From assembly GCF_004358105.1 (NCBI RefSeq), contig NZ_SMYL01000002.1, positions 372,001 through 436,000 on the forward strand: a stretch of 64,000 nucleotides of DNA, written 5' to 3'. The position numbers and the translations under genes are program-made. The notes beneath the pieces are model-generated. The model worked only from the letters and a program-made list of their open reading frames with translations. It had not been told where the DNA came from and did not search any database. This DNA comes from Sapientia aquatica. GTDB taxonomy: Bacteria > Pseudomonadota > Gammaproteobacteria > Burkholderiales > Burkholderiaceae_D. Shown piece after piece: positions 29,604 through 39,520 of this stretch (positions are counted from its first letter, which is position 1; the number at the start of each line of letters is the position of its first letter).

Positions 29604-29912
29604 ATGGCAAATAAGCACGAAAATAGTACAGTGATAGAGCGGCAGGCACAAAAGTTGAAGCCGCCATCTATGTACAAAGTGGTTTTGTTGAATGACGACT
29701 ACACACCAATGGAATTTGTGGTGGCGGTTATTCAAGAGTACTTTAATAAAGACCGAGAAACGGCGATGCAAATTATGCTTAAAGTTCATCGGGACGGTAA
29801 AGGCGTATGCGGGATTTTTCCTAAAGATATTGCTGCTACAAAAGTTGATTTAGTAATGGCATATGCCAGGCAAGCAGGGCATCCCCTGCAATGTGTGATG
29901 GAGGAAGTATGA
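29604..29912 (+). CDS. clpS: ATP-dependent Clp protease adaptor ClpS
   Basis: ClpS binds the N-terminal domain of ClpA and delivers N-degron substrates to ClpAP. The 102-residue protein has the flexible N-terminus, then [18 protein letters not shown] (about 23-40), where the NDD residues contact the substrate N-terminus, and [19 protein letters not shown] near 65. Its last codons overlap the start of clpA (ATGA), implying coupled translation. The ribosome site before ATG 29604 is weak. Confidence 0.97.
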   Translation: MANKHENSTVIERQAQKLKPPSMYKVVLLNDDYTPMEFVVAVIQEYFNKDRETAMQIMLKVHRDGKGVCGIFPKDIAATKVDLVMAYARQAGHPLQCVMEEV

Positions 29913-32206
29913 TTGCGCAAGAATTAGAAGTAAGTTTGCATATGGCGTTTGTTGAAGCAAGACAGGCCAGATATGAATTCATTACAGTCGAGCATTTATT
30001 GCTAGCTCTGCTGGATAATCCTTCTGCTGCCGAAGTTATGCGCGCATGTGCGGTCAATATTGAAGATTTGCGCAAAACGTTAAGCAATTTTGTGAGCGAC
30101 AATACGCCAACCGTGGCTGGGAATGGCGAAGTAGATACCCAGCCAACATTGGGCTTCCAACGCGTGATTCAGCGCGCAATTATGCATGTCCAATCGGCTT
30201 CCAACGGCAAGAAAGAAGTGACAGGCGCGAATGTGCTGGTCGCAATTTTTGGCGAAAAGGACTCACACGCTGTCTATTACTTACATCAGCAAGGCGTAAC
30301 TCGACTGGACGTAGTCAACTTTATCTCGCACGGCGTGCGTAAAGATCATCCTGCTGACGCACCTAAATCGGTCGAAGGTGCAGAAGAAGCGCATGGCGAA
30401 GCACAAGCGAAAGAAAGCGCGTTAGATCAATTCACGCTCAACTTAAATAAAGCCGCTGCCGATGGCAAAATCGATCCATTGGTCGGACGCGATAGCGAAG
30501 TCGAACGCGTGGTGCAAATTCTATGCCGTCGTCGCAAAAATAATCCATTATTGGTCGGTGAAGCTGGTGTTGGCAAGACTGCGATTGCCGAAGGCTTAGC
30601 GCTGCGTATCACCATGGGCGATGTGCCAGATATTTTGCAAAACGCTGTGGTGTATTCCTTAGATATGGGCGCTCTGCTAGCCGGAACAAAATACCGCGGC
30701 GATTTCGAATTGCGCTTGAAGGCGGTATTAAAACAACTGAAAGACGCGCCACACGGTATTTTGTTTATCGATGAAATTCATACTATTATTGGCGCGGGTT
30801 CTGCCTCAGGTGGTACGTTAGACGCGTCGAATTTGTTGAAGCCAGCTTTATCCTCTGGTCAATTGAAATGCATAGGTGCTACGACATACACCGAATATCG
30901 CGGTGTGTTTGAAAAAGATCATGCATTGTCACGTCGCTTCCAAAAAATCGATGTGGTTGAGCCAACTGTTGAGCAAACTGTGCAGATTTTGCGTGGCCTG
31001 AAATCACGTTTTGAAGAACACCATAACGTTAAGTATTCAGCCTCGGCATTAACTTCGGCAGCCGAGTTGTCGGCACGCTTTATTAACGATAGACATTTGC
31101 CTGACAAGGCGATCGATGTGATCGACGAAGCCGGTGCCGCGCAACGTGTTTTGCCGAAATCGAAGCAAAAGAAAACGATAGGCAAATTAGAGATCGAAGA
31201 AATCATCTCGAAGATTGCGCGTATCCCACCACAAACAGTTAATCAAGACGATCGCAGTAAGCTGCAAACCATTGAACGTGATTTGAAAAACGTCGTGTTC
31301 GGTCAAGATGCCGCAATTGATGCTTTGTCGTCAGCGATTAAGATGGCGCGTGCTGGTTTGGGTAAATTGGATAAACCAATTGGTTCGTTCTTATTCTCTG
31401 GTCCGACTGGTGTCGGTAAAACAGAAATGGCTAAGCAATTGGCCTTTACCTTGGGCATCGAATTAATTCGTTTTGATATGTCGGAATACATGGAGCGTCA
31501 TGCAGTAAGCCGTTTGATTGGTGCGCCTCCAGGTTATGTTGGCTTTGATCAAGGTGGATTGTTGACTGAGGCGATCACTAAAAAACCGCACACGGTGTTG
31601 TTATTAGATGAGATTGAAAAAGCTCATCCTGATGTGTTCAATATCCTGTTGCAAGTCATGGATCATGGCACGTTGACGGACAATAACGGACGCAAGGCGG
31701 ACTTTAGAAATGTCATCATTATTATGACGACTAATGCGGGTGCTGAGAGTCTGCAAAAACGTTCGATCGGCTTTACCGATAACAAAGAAGCTGGCGATGA
31801 AATGGCCGATATTAAGCGCATGTTCACGCCGGAATTCCGTAATCGTTTGGATGCCATCATTAGTTTTGGCGCGTTGGATGAAGCGATTATCTTGCGCGTG
31901 GTCGATAAGTTCTTGATGCAGTTAGAAGAGCAATTGCATGAGAAAAAAGTCGATGCGATCTTCTCTGAAGGCTTACGTAAATTCTTGGGTAAAAAAGGCT
32001 TTGATCCATTGATGGGCGCGCGTCCGATGGCGCGTTTGATTCAAGATATGATCCGTAAAGCCTTGGCCGATGAGCTGTTGTTTGGCAAGTTGGTGTCGGG
32101 CGGCAAAGTCTTGGTTGATTTGGATGAAAACGACAAAATCAAATTGAGCTTTTCGGAAGGCGATGCAAAATCTTCCGCGGCACAAGAAGTCGTTGAAACG
32201 GAATGA
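29909..32206 (+). CDS. clpA: ATP-dependent Clp protease ATP-binding subunit ClpA
   Basis: ClpA is the hexameric unfoldase of ClpAP. The 765-residue protein has an N-domain (1-150), first AAA+ domain with Walker A GEAGVGKT and [17 protein letters not shown], and second domain with GPTGVGKT and [17 protein letters not shown]-type [22 protein letters not shown] and the ClpP-binding IGF-type loop region are present (KRSIGFTDN). Start ATG 29909 overlaps the clpS stop and has GGAGGA just upstream; an in-frame ATG at 29891 lies inside clpS and lacks support. Confidence 0.98.
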   Translation: MIAQELEVSLHMAFVEARQARYEFITVEHLLLALLDNPSAAEVMRACAVNIEDLRKTLSNFVSDNTPTVAGNGEVDTQPTLGFQRVIQRAIMHVQSASNGKKEVTGANVLVAIFGEKDSHAVYYLHQQGVTRLDVVNFISHGVRKDHPADAPKSVEGAEEAHGEAQAKESALDQFTLNLNKAAADGKIDPLVGRDSEVERVVQILCRRRKNNPLLVGEAGVGKTAIAEGLALRITMGDVPDILQNAVVYSLDMGALLAGTKYRGDFELRLKAVLKQLKDAPHGILFIDEIHTIIGAGSASGGTLDASNLLKPALSSGQLKCIGATTYTEYRGVFEKDHALSRRFQKIDVVEPTVEQTVQILRGLKSRFEEHHNVKYSASALTSAAELSARFINDRHLPDKAIDVIDEAGAAQRVLPKSKQKKTIGKLEIEEIISKIARIPPQTVNQDDRSKLQTIERDLKNVVFGQDAAIDALSSAIKMARAGLGKLDKPIGSFLFSGPTGVGKTEMAKQLAFTLGIELIRFDMSEYMERHAVSRLIGAPPGYVGFDQGGLLTEAITKKPHTVLLLDEIEKAHPDVFNILLQVMDHGTLTDNNGRKADFRNVIIIMTTNAGAESLQKRSIGFTDNKEAGDEMADIKRMFTPEFRNRLDAIISFGALDEAIILRVVDKFLMQLEEQLHEKKVDAIFSEGLRKFLGKKGFDPLMGARPMARLIQDMIRKALADELLFGKLVSGGKVLVDLDENDKIKLSFSEGDAKSSAAQEVVETE

Positions 32207-32248
32207 TGACGTTATTTTGAGCCAGAATTAAAGCATCGATCAGGCAAT

Positions 32249-32285
32249 AAAAAACCGGCGCATTGTACGATGCGCCGGTTTTTTT
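32249..32285 (+). terminator. Intrinsic terminator after clpA
   Basis: CCGGCGCA pairs with TGCGCCGG (32255-32278), with an A-run before and T7 after. It separates clpA from the convergent chemoreceptor operon. Confidence 0.92.
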
Positions 32286-32368
32286 ATGCGTTGGCTTAAA
32301 CTATTTACGCGACCGATCAAGTGGTTTGATTCTGTTCTTGATCAGTGTCCAAGTAGAAAAACGATAGG

Positions 32369-33949
32369 CTATTCGTTCTCTAATTGCAGCATGGGCTTGC
32401 TCGAAAATCCGCCGCGCGAGTTGGAACTCACCGTGTTGGATAACTTAAATACCGCTAAGGATTCGGTGAGACGTTCTGCCTCGGTATTCATTGACGCGGC
32501 AGCCGCAGCGGCTTCTTCTACCATCGCGGAGTTTTGCTGCGTCATTTCATCCATGTGTTCAATCGCTTTTCCGATTTCTTGGATGCCGGTATTTTGATCT
32601 TGGCTAGCGGCTGAAATTTCTTTCATGATGTCGCTGACGCGTTTAACCGAGTCAACGATTTCACCCATGGTTTGTCCGGCTTGGTCGACCAATTGCGAGC
32701 CTTGGGTTACTTTGTCAACCGAATCACTAATCAGAGTTTTAATTTCTTTCGCCGCAGCGGCACTGCGTTGCGCTAGATTTCGCACCTCGGACGCAACCAC
32801 CGCAAAGCCGCGTCCTTGCTCGCCAGCGCGCGCTGCTTCAACTGCTGCATTCAAGGCCAAAATATTGGTTTGGAATGCGATGCCATCGATGACGGTGATA
32901 ATGTCGACGATTTTTTTCGAGGAACCATTAATCTCTGACATCGTGCCGATAACTTGATTAACTACCGCGCCGCCTTTTACCGCCACGTCGGTTGCGATAT
33001 CGACCAGATGATTAGCTTGTTTCGCGTTTTCGGCATTCTGACGGACGGTGTCACTTAATGAGGCCATCGAGCTTGATGTTTCTTGCAAACTGTTGGCTTG
33101 CGATTCGGTTCGTGACGACAAGTCGCTGTTGCCGGAAGCGATTTCTGAGCTAGCGACTTTGATCGTTTCGGCGGACACTTTGATGCCAGAAACCATGACC
33201 TCCAGTTTCTCACGCATTTCTTTTAACGCGACCAATAAGCTGCTGTTGTCGTTGGCGTCGGTCTCGATTGACATCGATAAGTCGCCGCCCGCAACTGCTG
33301 CGGCAATGTCACGGGTGTATTCGGGTTCACCGCCGAGTTGCTGCCAGATGCCGCGTACCACCACAAACGAAACGCCACCCAAAGTTAAGATCACAATTGC
33401 CGCAACAATAATGGTCGTATACAACACATTATTAACGCTGTTACCGCTGCGCTGCACGCCAGCTTTAAACTGTTTTTTTGCGTTCTCTTGGACTTTTGTG
33501 AGATCTGTTTGTAACGTATTTAAGGTGGTTTGCATTTGCCCGATTAACGGCATCGGGTCACCTTGATCGAGTTCCATCATCACACGTGCAACGCTTAAAG
33601 CGGGGGAATAATAGCCTTCAAATTCCTTGGTTAAGCGCTCGGAAATCTCCAACTCGCCAGGAATTTTCCCCATCGTTTTGATATTGTCGCGAATATTTTT
33701 GGCCGATTGCTCGATGGCTTCTAATCGCTTTTTGTCACCTTCGCTCACTGCTTCTTGTAACGCTTTAACTAAACCATTGACGTCGGTAATTAACGATTTG
33801 GTTTGATCCAGCATTGGATAGTCAATGCTCTCAGTAGTACTAATCGACGATATCGCTATCGTCGAAAAATACACACTGACAGCCAGACCGATACCAAAGA
33901 TAACAGTAGCGGTCGCCGGTAATGCCCAGATGCGGCGTTTGATACTCAT
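32369..33949 (-). CDS. Methyl-accepting chemotaxis protein, last gene of the porin operon
   Basis: The 526-residue chemoreceptor starts at ATG 33949 ([11 protein letters not shown]), with AAGGACGAG just upstream; an open frame continues to 33982 without support. A membrane helix (about 8-30) is followed by a mostly helical periplasmic domain of about 140 residues, a second helix near 172-197, a HAMP-like segment ([19 protein letters not shown]), and the signalling domain with [20 protein letters not shown]. It is the third gene behind a porin and a small PstS-like protein (34-bp gap), so the binding protein may be its ligand carrier. That coupling is inferred. Confidence 0.94.
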   Translation of the reverse strand: MSIKRRIWALPATATVIFGIGLAVSVYFSTIAISSISTTESIDYPMLDQTKSLITDVNGLVKALQEAVSEGDKKRLEAIEQSAKNIRDNIKTMGKIPGELEISERLTKEFEGYYSPALSVARVMMELDQGDPMPLIGQMQTTLNTLQTDLTKVQENAKKQFKAGVQRSGNSVNNVLYTTIIVAAIVILTLGGVSFVVVRGIWQQLGGEPEYTRDIAAAVAGGDLSMSIETDANDNSSLLVALKEMREKLEVMVSGIKVSAETIKVASSEIASGNSDLSSRTESQANSLQETSSSMASLSDTVRQNAENAKQANHLVDIATDVAVKGGAVVNQVIGTMSEINGSSKKIVDIITVIDGIAFQTNILALNAAVEAARAGEQGRGFAVVASEVRNLAQRSAAAAKEIKTLISDSVDKVTQGSQLVDQAGQTMGEIVDSVKRVSDIMKEISAASQDQNTGIQEIGKAIEHMDEMTQQNSAMVEEAAAAAASMNTEAERLTESLAVFKLSNTVSSNSRGGFSSKPMLQLENE

Positions 33950-33983
33950 TTCTCGTCCTTTCGACGCAAAAGCAGACTTCAAT

Positions 33984-34415
33984 TTATTCGATCGTGTACA
34001 GCACTTTCACAGAGCCGTCGACCGCGCTCTTTTCAATATAGCCTATATCCGATAAATTAGAAGAGACTTGTTTCTTGACGTCTGCTGAATTAGACACCTC
34101 CTTGGGAGGTGTTCCTTTTCCTGAAAAAGTTAAGCGTGACCAGGTCGATTTGATCTGGGACGCCGACTTATCCGTGATTTTGCTGTAGAACTGTTTGCGC
34201 ACATCTGCACCATCCGGCTGATCTAATAAACCTACACTTGCGCCGTTAGGTAATACAAACGAACTACCGACATAAAGCGACGCGACTTGGTCTTTGGTCA
34301 GCGTTGGAATGGTACTTTTGGCACCTGCAACAACGACTTGCGCGGAGCATGTCTGGATCAAAAGAGCATTAACTCCAACGAGAAATACACGTTTTAAAGT
34401 AATGGAATTCATCAT
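33984..34415 (-). CDS. Small PstS-like periplasmic substrate-binding protein
   Basis: The 143-residue protein has a signal peptide ([25 protein letters not shown], cut near residue 25). The mature part, [24 protein letters not shown] and [40 protein letters not shown], matches the small phosphate-ABC-transporter substrate-binding-like family. It is only about half the length of real PstS, and no pstCAB genes are near, so transport is doubtful. It sits 8 bp after the porin stop and 34 bp before the chemoreceptor, which suggests a sensing role. Confidence 0.82.
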   Translation of the reverse strand: MMNSITLKRVFLVGVNALLIQTCSAQVVVAGAKSTIPTLTKDQVASLYVGSSFVLPNGASVGLLDQPDGADVRKQFYSKITDKSASQIKSTWSRLTFSGKGTPPKEVSNSADVKKQVSSNLSDIGYIEKSAVDGSVKVLYTIE

Positions 34416-34423
34416 GTTTTCAC

Positions 34424-35638
34424 TTAAAAAATACGATCGTAACTAACCCGTACAACATTTACGTTTCCGCTGGTGTTCGAAGTCGTATCGAGATGATGAT
34501 CAACTTGGGTCTTGATATCGCTATTTGAGTCGATGTCATAGCGCAGCGTGAGGGAAGTACGTTTGAATTTCGAAGGCGTTGTTGGGAACAGAGTTGGGTT
34601 ATCTGCGCTTTCTGAGTAGGTCGCGTAATTGATAAAAGGCGTCCATTTCTCTAAGCGCAGACCAGCGCCAATAGTTGCTGCTGGCGCTTTATAGCTGTAC
34701 ACAGTTGGACCGTAATCACGAGTGAGTTGTGTTAATTCTGACAGAACAAACCAGCTATCAAAATCCAGATTGACCGCAACTCCGTAGGCTTTGAGCTTGG
34801 ACGATATGTCGAGGCTCAGCGCGGGATTAGTTGTGGTGGTGTTGGATTGCAGATAGACGGCACGCACAGTAAGCGGGCCACGGTTTAATTCTACGTCCGC
34901 GCCGATAATTTCGGACCAACTGATGTCAGTGTGACCGGCGTACAGAATCTTGTAGTATCCCGATTCAGCAATTTTTTCTTGGCCACCAAACACGCTGGCA
35001 GTGACGTTGTTGTCACCAAAACTATTGGTATAGCGCAGACTTGCACCGTTGTAATTGGTCGCATCCCAGCCATACAACTCTGGCGGTGGACTTACCCAAG
35101 GATAGGCAAAGCCAACGTCTTGGAAAGGTGAATAGTAATACAGCGGAATACGCTGACGACCGGCGTGTACTTCCCAATGGTCATCTAACTTGTAGTTGAA
35201 ATACGCCCAGCTCACGTTAGGTGTCGTGTCTTCGCCGCGAATAACTACTTGGCCAACGAAATTCAATTTCGGGCTAAAGTTATATTGCACTTGCACGCCA
35301 GCATGTGATTCTGGTTTGAGTGAAAAATTGTCACGATATACGCCGCCATTAGCCCAATCGGCAATGTAGCAAGGACAAGTCACCCCATTGATTTGACTTG
35401 GGCCAAAGTAATTGCCTGGCAGGCTGCCATTAAACACTTGTCCGCCAATGACCGATAAAAATCCGGTTACGTGAAAGTTGGACGGTGTCTCTGCTGGTGC
35501 CGAAGCAGTCGGGGCTGCTGGAGCTTCATCGGCTAGATTTGGATCAGCGTGCACTAACGATGTGCTGGCCAACGCCGAGATAAGTAACATCAGGTGACTC
35601 AATCGTGGTAGTGGTGTTTTAGTAAGGCTCATCATCAT
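34424..35638 (-). CDS. Outer-membrane porin-like beta-barrel protein
   Basis: The 404-residue protein has a signal peptide ending near VHA (residue 31), an Ala/Pro-rich linker (about 35-52), and then alternating strands rich in Tyr and Trp, such as FHVTGFLSVIGGQVFNGS, WEVHAGRQRIPLYYYSP and YNGASLRYTNSFGDNNVTASVFGG. It ends SYDRIF; a C-terminal Phe is the outer-membrane insertion signal. It resembles unclassified phosphate-selective or DcaP-like porins, but the solute is unknown. It opens the operon with the PstS-like and chemoreceptor genes. The 573-bp upstream gap must hold the promoter. Confidence 0.85.
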   Translation of the reverse strand: MMMSLTKTPLPRLSHLMLLISALASTSLVHADPNLADEAPAAPTASAPAETPSNFHVTGFLSVIGGQVFNGSLPGNYFGPSQINGVTCPCYIADWANGGVYRDNFSLKPESHAGVQVQYNFSPKLNFVGQVVIRGEDTTPNVSWAYFNYKLDDHWEVHAGRQRIPLYYYSPFQDVGFAYPWVSPPPELYGWDATNYNGASLRYTNSFGDNNVTASVFGGQEKIAESGYYKILYAGHTDISWSEIIGADVELNRGPLTVRAVYLQSNTTTTNPALSLDISSKLKAYGVAVNLDFDSWFVLSELTQLTRDYGPTVYSYKAPAATIGAGLRLEKWTPFINYATYSESADNPTLFPTTPSKFKRTSLTLRYDIDSNSDIKTQVDHHLDTTSNTSGNVNVVRVSYDRIF

Positions 35639-36211
35639 TTTTGTCCAGTAAAAAGCGGCACACTTGAATGGAAAAGTACTTAAACGAAAACGCCTATTTA
35701 AGTGTTAAGTGGCACAGGTTGTTCTATAAAAAGCAATTAACAAACGAAGTAAATAATGTAAATAACTCAACAAAATCAAGTCAAAACAGCAAGTTCTTAA
35801 AATTCATTATAGTTAACGGTGAGAAAATGCAAATTAAAAACGCACAATTTTTTCAAATTTGCGATTTAATTTTGTTTTAATGTCGATACGCCAATAATCG
35901 ATGAAATGGCTGAATAGCCGTTTGACGGAGCGCTTAAAAAGAATTATTTGGATTGAGCGCAATGCGGGATGAGGAGAAAAATACCGCCAAGTTTGTCCGA
36001 TCCGGCGGTGTAGCTTCAATCACTAGCAAGTTACAGTTTTCACGTCGTGATAGGGAGCCAACAAACTCGTCCAGTGAATTGGGTCAATCGACAAAAGCGG
36101 GCATCGGCGATTGCCAGCGCCATGTTGTCAGTTTTAATAATGTTCGAGAAGCGCCCCAATTTGACCTAAGCTTGCGCGGTTTTTACAACTCACCTTTTCA
36201 ACTCCTTAGTC
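35639..36211. other. Gene-free AT-rich region upstream of the porin operon
   Basis: These 573 bp contain no gene I can support. Two small inverted repeats are visible: ACTTAAA/TTTAAGT (35678-35684, 35697-35703), about 40 bp upstream of the porin start and so a possible operator, and ACCGCC/GGCGGT (35983-35988, 36004-36009). The stretch 35700-35880 is very AT-rich. Confidence 0.5.
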
Positions 36212-36718
36212 ATGTTTAAAAAGCAAAGCTTTGCCCCGGTCGTCAATCACAACACCAAATTATTGGTCTTGGGTAGTTTGCCCGGCGAAAAATCGTTGGC
36301 GCAAAATCAGTACTATGGCAACAGCCAAAATCGTTTTTGGTTGTTAATGTCCGAAGTACTTGGAGTGGAATTAGTCGCACTGACTTATCCGATGCGTTTG
36401 CAGACTCTGCTGAATAACGGAGTTGGACTGTGGGATGTTGTGGCTCAAGCGCATCGCGAGGGCAGTTTGGATAGCAATATTCGCGACCAAACCAATAACG
36501 ATTTAATTAGCCTGATCACTACGCTGCCACAACTCACCACTATTGCTTTTAATGGCGGCACGGCAGCGCGCATTGGGATGAAAGTCTTGGGCCAATACGC
36601 CGAGCGCTATCGCGTTATTCAACTTCCTTCTAGCAGCCCAGCCTATACGCTGACGTATGATAAAAAATTAGCCGCTTGGTGTGTCTTGCGGGATCAACTT
36701 AATACCACTTCCAGATAA
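36212..36718 (+). CDS. DNA-deoxyinosine glycosylase (uracil-DNA glycosylase superfamily)
   Basis: The 168-residue protein belongs to the hypoxanthine-DNA glycosylase family, which removes deaminated adenine from DNA. The opening LLVLGSLPGEKSLAQNQYYGNSQNRFW is the family's active-site block (GS-PG-S-----YY--N-FW). The later LPSSSPAY corresponds to the second motif of the superfamily (SPAY in place of HPSP). The gene stands alone. Base specificity is inferred from the family. Confidence 0.88.
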   Translation: MFKKQSFAPVVNHNTKLLVLGSLPGEKSLAQNQYYGNSQNRFWLLMSEVLGVELVALTYPMRLQTLLNNGVGLWDVVAQAHREGSLDSNIRDQTNNDLISLITTLPQLTTIAFNGGTAARIGMKVLGQYAERYRVIQLPSSSPAYTLTYDKKLAAWCVLRDQLNTTSR

Positions 36719-36873
36719 AAGTTCACTCTATCGCTCACGCATATTCGGCGACATTTTTTGATTCGAGTAGAACATTTCTTCATCCTCGTTATCTATGCAG
36801 CGCTAAAGAATCCGCCTTGTTGTTCGCAGAAGAGAGACGTTGTGTTGATGGTTGACGAGAAAGGGAGAATGCA

Positions 36874-37125
36874 GTGAATTCGTTTTTATTTAATGTTTTG
36901 ACGGTGCTGGTTCCGGCCGTGGTGATACCGCACATCATCAACAATTATCGGCGCTCGCCATACTATCGGTGGTCGTTTCCATTGGTGATCATTTATTTCT
37001 CATTCGTGATGTTTTTTGTTCCGCATGGGGGGCATATATTTCACCCTGTTTGGGATGGAACCATTGTCGGGATTTTGTATGCCGTGGTGATGGGTTTGGT
37101 GATTCGCTACAAATCATCGGTATGA
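36874..37125 (+). CDS. Small membrane protein of unknown function
   Basis: An 83-residue frame starts at GTG 36874, six bases after a strong AAGGGAG site. An ATG just upstream (36869) meets a stop after one codon, so GTG is the likely start. Three hydrophobic segments are visible: about 4-22, 33-50 and 62-77, separated by basic loops (NNYRRSPYYRW). I recognise no family. The ribosome site and clean membrane topology support a real gene. It is convergent with dut. Confidence 0.65.
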   Translation: MNSFLFNVLTVLVPAVVIPHIINNYRRSPYYRWSFPLVIIYFSFVMFFVPHGGHIFHPVWDGTIVGILYAVVMGLVIRYKSSV

Positions 37126-37158
37126 GAATTTGTGAACTGACGTATTCTTGGGTGGGTA

Positions 37159-37194
37159 CTCGATCGGCATGCGCTGTGAGATCAACCGATCGAG
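37159..37194. repeat. Inverted repeat between convergent genes
   Basis: CTCGATCGG (37159-37167) and CCGATCGAG (37186-37194) form a perfect 9-bp stem with an 18-nt loop. It has no T-run. It lies between the small membrane protein gene and dut, where it may stop transcription or protect 3' ends. Confidence 0.45.
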
Positions 37195-37214
37195 GTAGAG
37201 AAGACGTGATTGAC

Positions 37215-37664
37215 TTAGTGTTTTCCGGTGCTACCAAAACCGCCTTCACCGCGCGCACTGTCACCAAATTCTTCGACGACTTCAAAACCAACTTGCACGA
37301 CCGGTACGATGATTAATTGTGCCAAGCGCTCCATCGGCTGTAGGGTAAATTCTTTGTTGCCACGGTTCCAGGTCGAGACCATTAATTGGCCTTGGTAATC
37401 GGAATCGATCAAGCCAACCAAATTACCCAAGACGATGCCGTTTTTATGTCCCATGCCACTGCGCGGCAAAATCATGGCGGCGTAATTTGGATCGGCTAGA
37501 TGAATTGCTAAACCAGTTGGAATTAACACGGTTTGTCCAGCTTGAATAGTGATTGGCTCATCAATGCAAGCCCGCAAATCTAAACCCGCGCTGCCCGGTG
37601 TGGCGTAAGCAGGGAGTTGATCTTTCATGCGTGGGTCGAGGATTTTGACGGCGATGTTTTTCAT
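37215..37664 (-). CDS. dut: dUTP diphosphatase
   Basis: Dut hydrolyses dUTP to dUMP, keeping uracil out of DNA and feeding dTMP synthesis. The 149-residue protein shows the five trimeric dUTPase motifs: [50 protein letters not shown] and the C-terminal [12 protein letters not shown] that closes over the substrate. coaBC lies 22 bp upstream on the same strand, the familiar coaBC-dut pair. Confidence 0.98.
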   Translation of the reverse strand: MKNIAVKILDPRMKDQLPAYATPGSAGLDLRACIDEPITIQAGQTVLIPTGLAIHLADPNYAAMILPRSGMGHKNGIVLGNLVGLIDSDYQGQLMVSTWNRGNKEFTLQPMERLAQLIIVPVVQVGFEVVEEFGDSARGEGGFGSTGKH

Positions 37665-37686
37665 GTTCTTTGGCTAAAAATAGTGA

Positions 37687-38895
37687 TTAAAGGCGGGCTG
37701 CGATTTCGGTAATGAGCTGGCGCGCTAAGCTGGTTTTATCTGACGGTGCTAGGGCGGTGTGGCCTTGGGCGTCGAATAACAACAACTCGTTTTGATCTTG
37801 TCCTAGCGTGTTTTGCGCGATGTTACCAACCAACAGTGGAACGTTTTTCTTAAGGCGCTTTTGTGCGCCGTATTCGATCAAATTTTCGGATTCAGCGGCA
37901 AAGCCCACGCAGAATGGAGCATGTTTTGAGGCAGCCACTTCGGCCAAAATATCGGGATTTTGGGCGAAGCTCAGTTGCGGTAAATCACCCGCATGATTCT
38001 TTTTTAGCTTTTGATCGCTGGCGTTACTTACATGCCAATCAGCTACCGCCGCCACCGCTATAAAAATATCCTGATTAGTGAGATGAGCGAACACCGCATC
38101 GTGCATTTGCTGCGCTGTTTGTACTTGATAGCGTTGACAGCCGTAAGGCGTATCGAGCGCGGTTGGGCCAGAAATTAGTTCAACCGTTGCGCCCGCTTCA
38201 AAGGCCGCTTGCGCAATGGCGTAACCCATTTTGCCAGACGATAAATTGGTAATGCCGCGCACTGGGTCGATCGGTTCAAATGTAGGGCCAGCGGTGATTA
38301 ATACACGCTTGCCTTGCAACGTTTTGGGCGTAAAGGCTGCGAGTAATTCCGAGATCAGTTGTTCTGGTTCGAGCATGCGACCCATGCCCACTTCGCCACA
38401 GGCTTGTTCGCCCGGAGCAGGGCCGAAAATGCCTAAACCATCCTCGCGCAATGTCGCCACATTACGCTGTGTCGCGGGCTTTTGCCACATCTCGACATTC
38501 ATGGCGGGCGCGATAAATAAAGGAACCGAAGCAGGGCGTGCGACGCACAAGGTTGATAACAAATCGTCGCAAAAACCTTGGGCCAACTTGGCGATGAAAT
38601 TGGTGGAGCAGGGCGCAATTAATATCGCATCGGCAGCGCGACTGAGTTCAATGTGCGCCATGTTGTTGTGTATCCGCGCATCCCATTGATCGGTGTAGAC
38701 CGTGTTGCCCGACAGTGCTTGCATGGTCACCGGTGTGATGAATTGCGTGGCCGAGTTCGTCATGACCACTTGCACTGTCGCGCCGTGTTTGATCAAGCTG
38801 CGACACAGTTCGGCCGACTTGTAACACGCTACGCCGCCCGTTAAACCGAGCAAGATATGTTTGCCTTGGAGTGGATTAACGGTGGAATTGGCCAT
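37687..38895 (-). CDS. coaBC: Bifunctional phosphopantothenoylcysteine decarboxylase/phosphopantothenate-cysteine ligase
   Basis: CoaBC makes 4'-phosphopantetheine from 4'-phosphopantothenate and cysteine for coenzyme A. The N-terminal flavoprotein part has ILLGLTGGVACYKSAELCRSL and APAMNVEMW (CoaC), and the C-terminal part has ITAGPTFEPIDPVRGITNLSSGKMGYAIA (CoaB). I chose ATG 38895 (MANSTVNPLQGK), giving 402 residues, which is normal. The open frame reaches 39000 but would overlap lspA. It lies 37 bp after lspA and just before dut. Confidence 0.96.
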   Translation of the reverse strand: MANSTVNPLQGKHILLGLTGGVACYKSAELCRSLIKHGATVQVVMTNSATQFITPVTMQALSGNTVYTDQWDARIHNNMAHIELSRAADAILIAPCSTNFIAKLAQGFCDDLLSTLCVARPASVPLFIAPAMNVEMWQKPATQRNVATLREDGLGIFGPAPGEQACGEVGMGRMLEPEQLISELLAAFTPKTLQGKRVLITAGPTFEPIDPVRGITNLSSGKMGYAIAQAAFEAGATVELISGPTALDTPYGCQRYQVQTAQQMHDAVFAHLTNQDIFIAVAAVADWHVSNASDQKLKKNHAGDLPQLSFAQNPDILAEVAASKHAPFCVGFAAESENLIEYGAQKRLKKNVPLLVGNIAQNTLGQDQNELLLFDAQGHTALAPSDKTSLARQLITEIAARL

Positions 38896-38932
38896 GATGT
38901 ATTGTCCGTGTATGAATGACAGAGGGTGACGA

Positions 38933-39445
38933 CTACGACTTATTTTTAACCCGACGTAATTCGTCGAGAATAAATAAAGCCGCGCCCAGGCAAATCGCAC
39001 TATCGGCTAAATTGAAGGCTGGGAAGTGGCTGGTGCCGTAGAAAAAATCCAAGAAATCGACCACATGTCCGTACATCACGCGGTCAATCACGTTGCCAAT
39101 CGCGCCACCCAAAATCAAGGACAAGGCCCAGCAAAACATGCGCTGGCTGCTGTGATTTTTGATCAGGTAAATAATGTACAAGGCCGCGCCGATGCCGATA
39201 ACGGTAAATAAATGCCGCTGCCAGCCCGATTCGTGCGCTAAAAAGCTAAACGCGGCACCGGGGTTATAGGCTAGTACAAGATTGAAAAAACTGGTGATTG
39301 GCATTGATTCACCGGTGACGAATAATTTGGTGATCGTGATTTTAGATAGTTGATCCAACAAAATCACAATCGCCGCAATGCCCAGCCAAGGTGTGAGTGA
39401 GCCGCCGCTTTTATTGCTAATCATTGGTTTTTTCTTTGTAGCCAT
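38933..39445 (-). CDS. lspA: Lipoprotein signal peptidase (signal peptidase II)
   Basis: LspA cleaves prolipoproteins before the lipid-modified Cys in the inner membrane. The 170-residue protein has four membrane helices. The two catalytic Asp are in [22 protein letters not shown] (NxxDR motif) and [14 protein letters not shown] 39445 (MATKKKPM) is chosen; a TTG at 39478 is in frame but the encoded extension is not family-like. ileS lies 75 bp upstream on the same strand, the standard ribF-ileS-lspA order. Confidence 0.97.
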   Translation of the reverse strand: MATKKKPMISNKSGGSLTPWLGIAAIVILLDQLSKITITKLFVTGESMPITSFFNLVLAYNPGAAFSFLAHESGWQRHLFTVIGIGAALYIIYLIKNHSSQRMFCWALSLILGGAIGNVIDRVMYGHVVDFLDFFYGTSHFPAFNLADSAICLGAALFILDELRRVKNKS

Positions 39446-39520
39446 GTGTGTGCAAGAAGATACTTTGTCGTTAATCAAATCTGCGATGGATTACCAAGCG
39501 CAGATTATTTCCATTCATGC

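Noticed and set aside
35953-36219. 88-codon frame upstream of the deoxyinosine glycosylase gene
   Set aside because: It has no ribosome site or domain features and overlaps the next gene's start.
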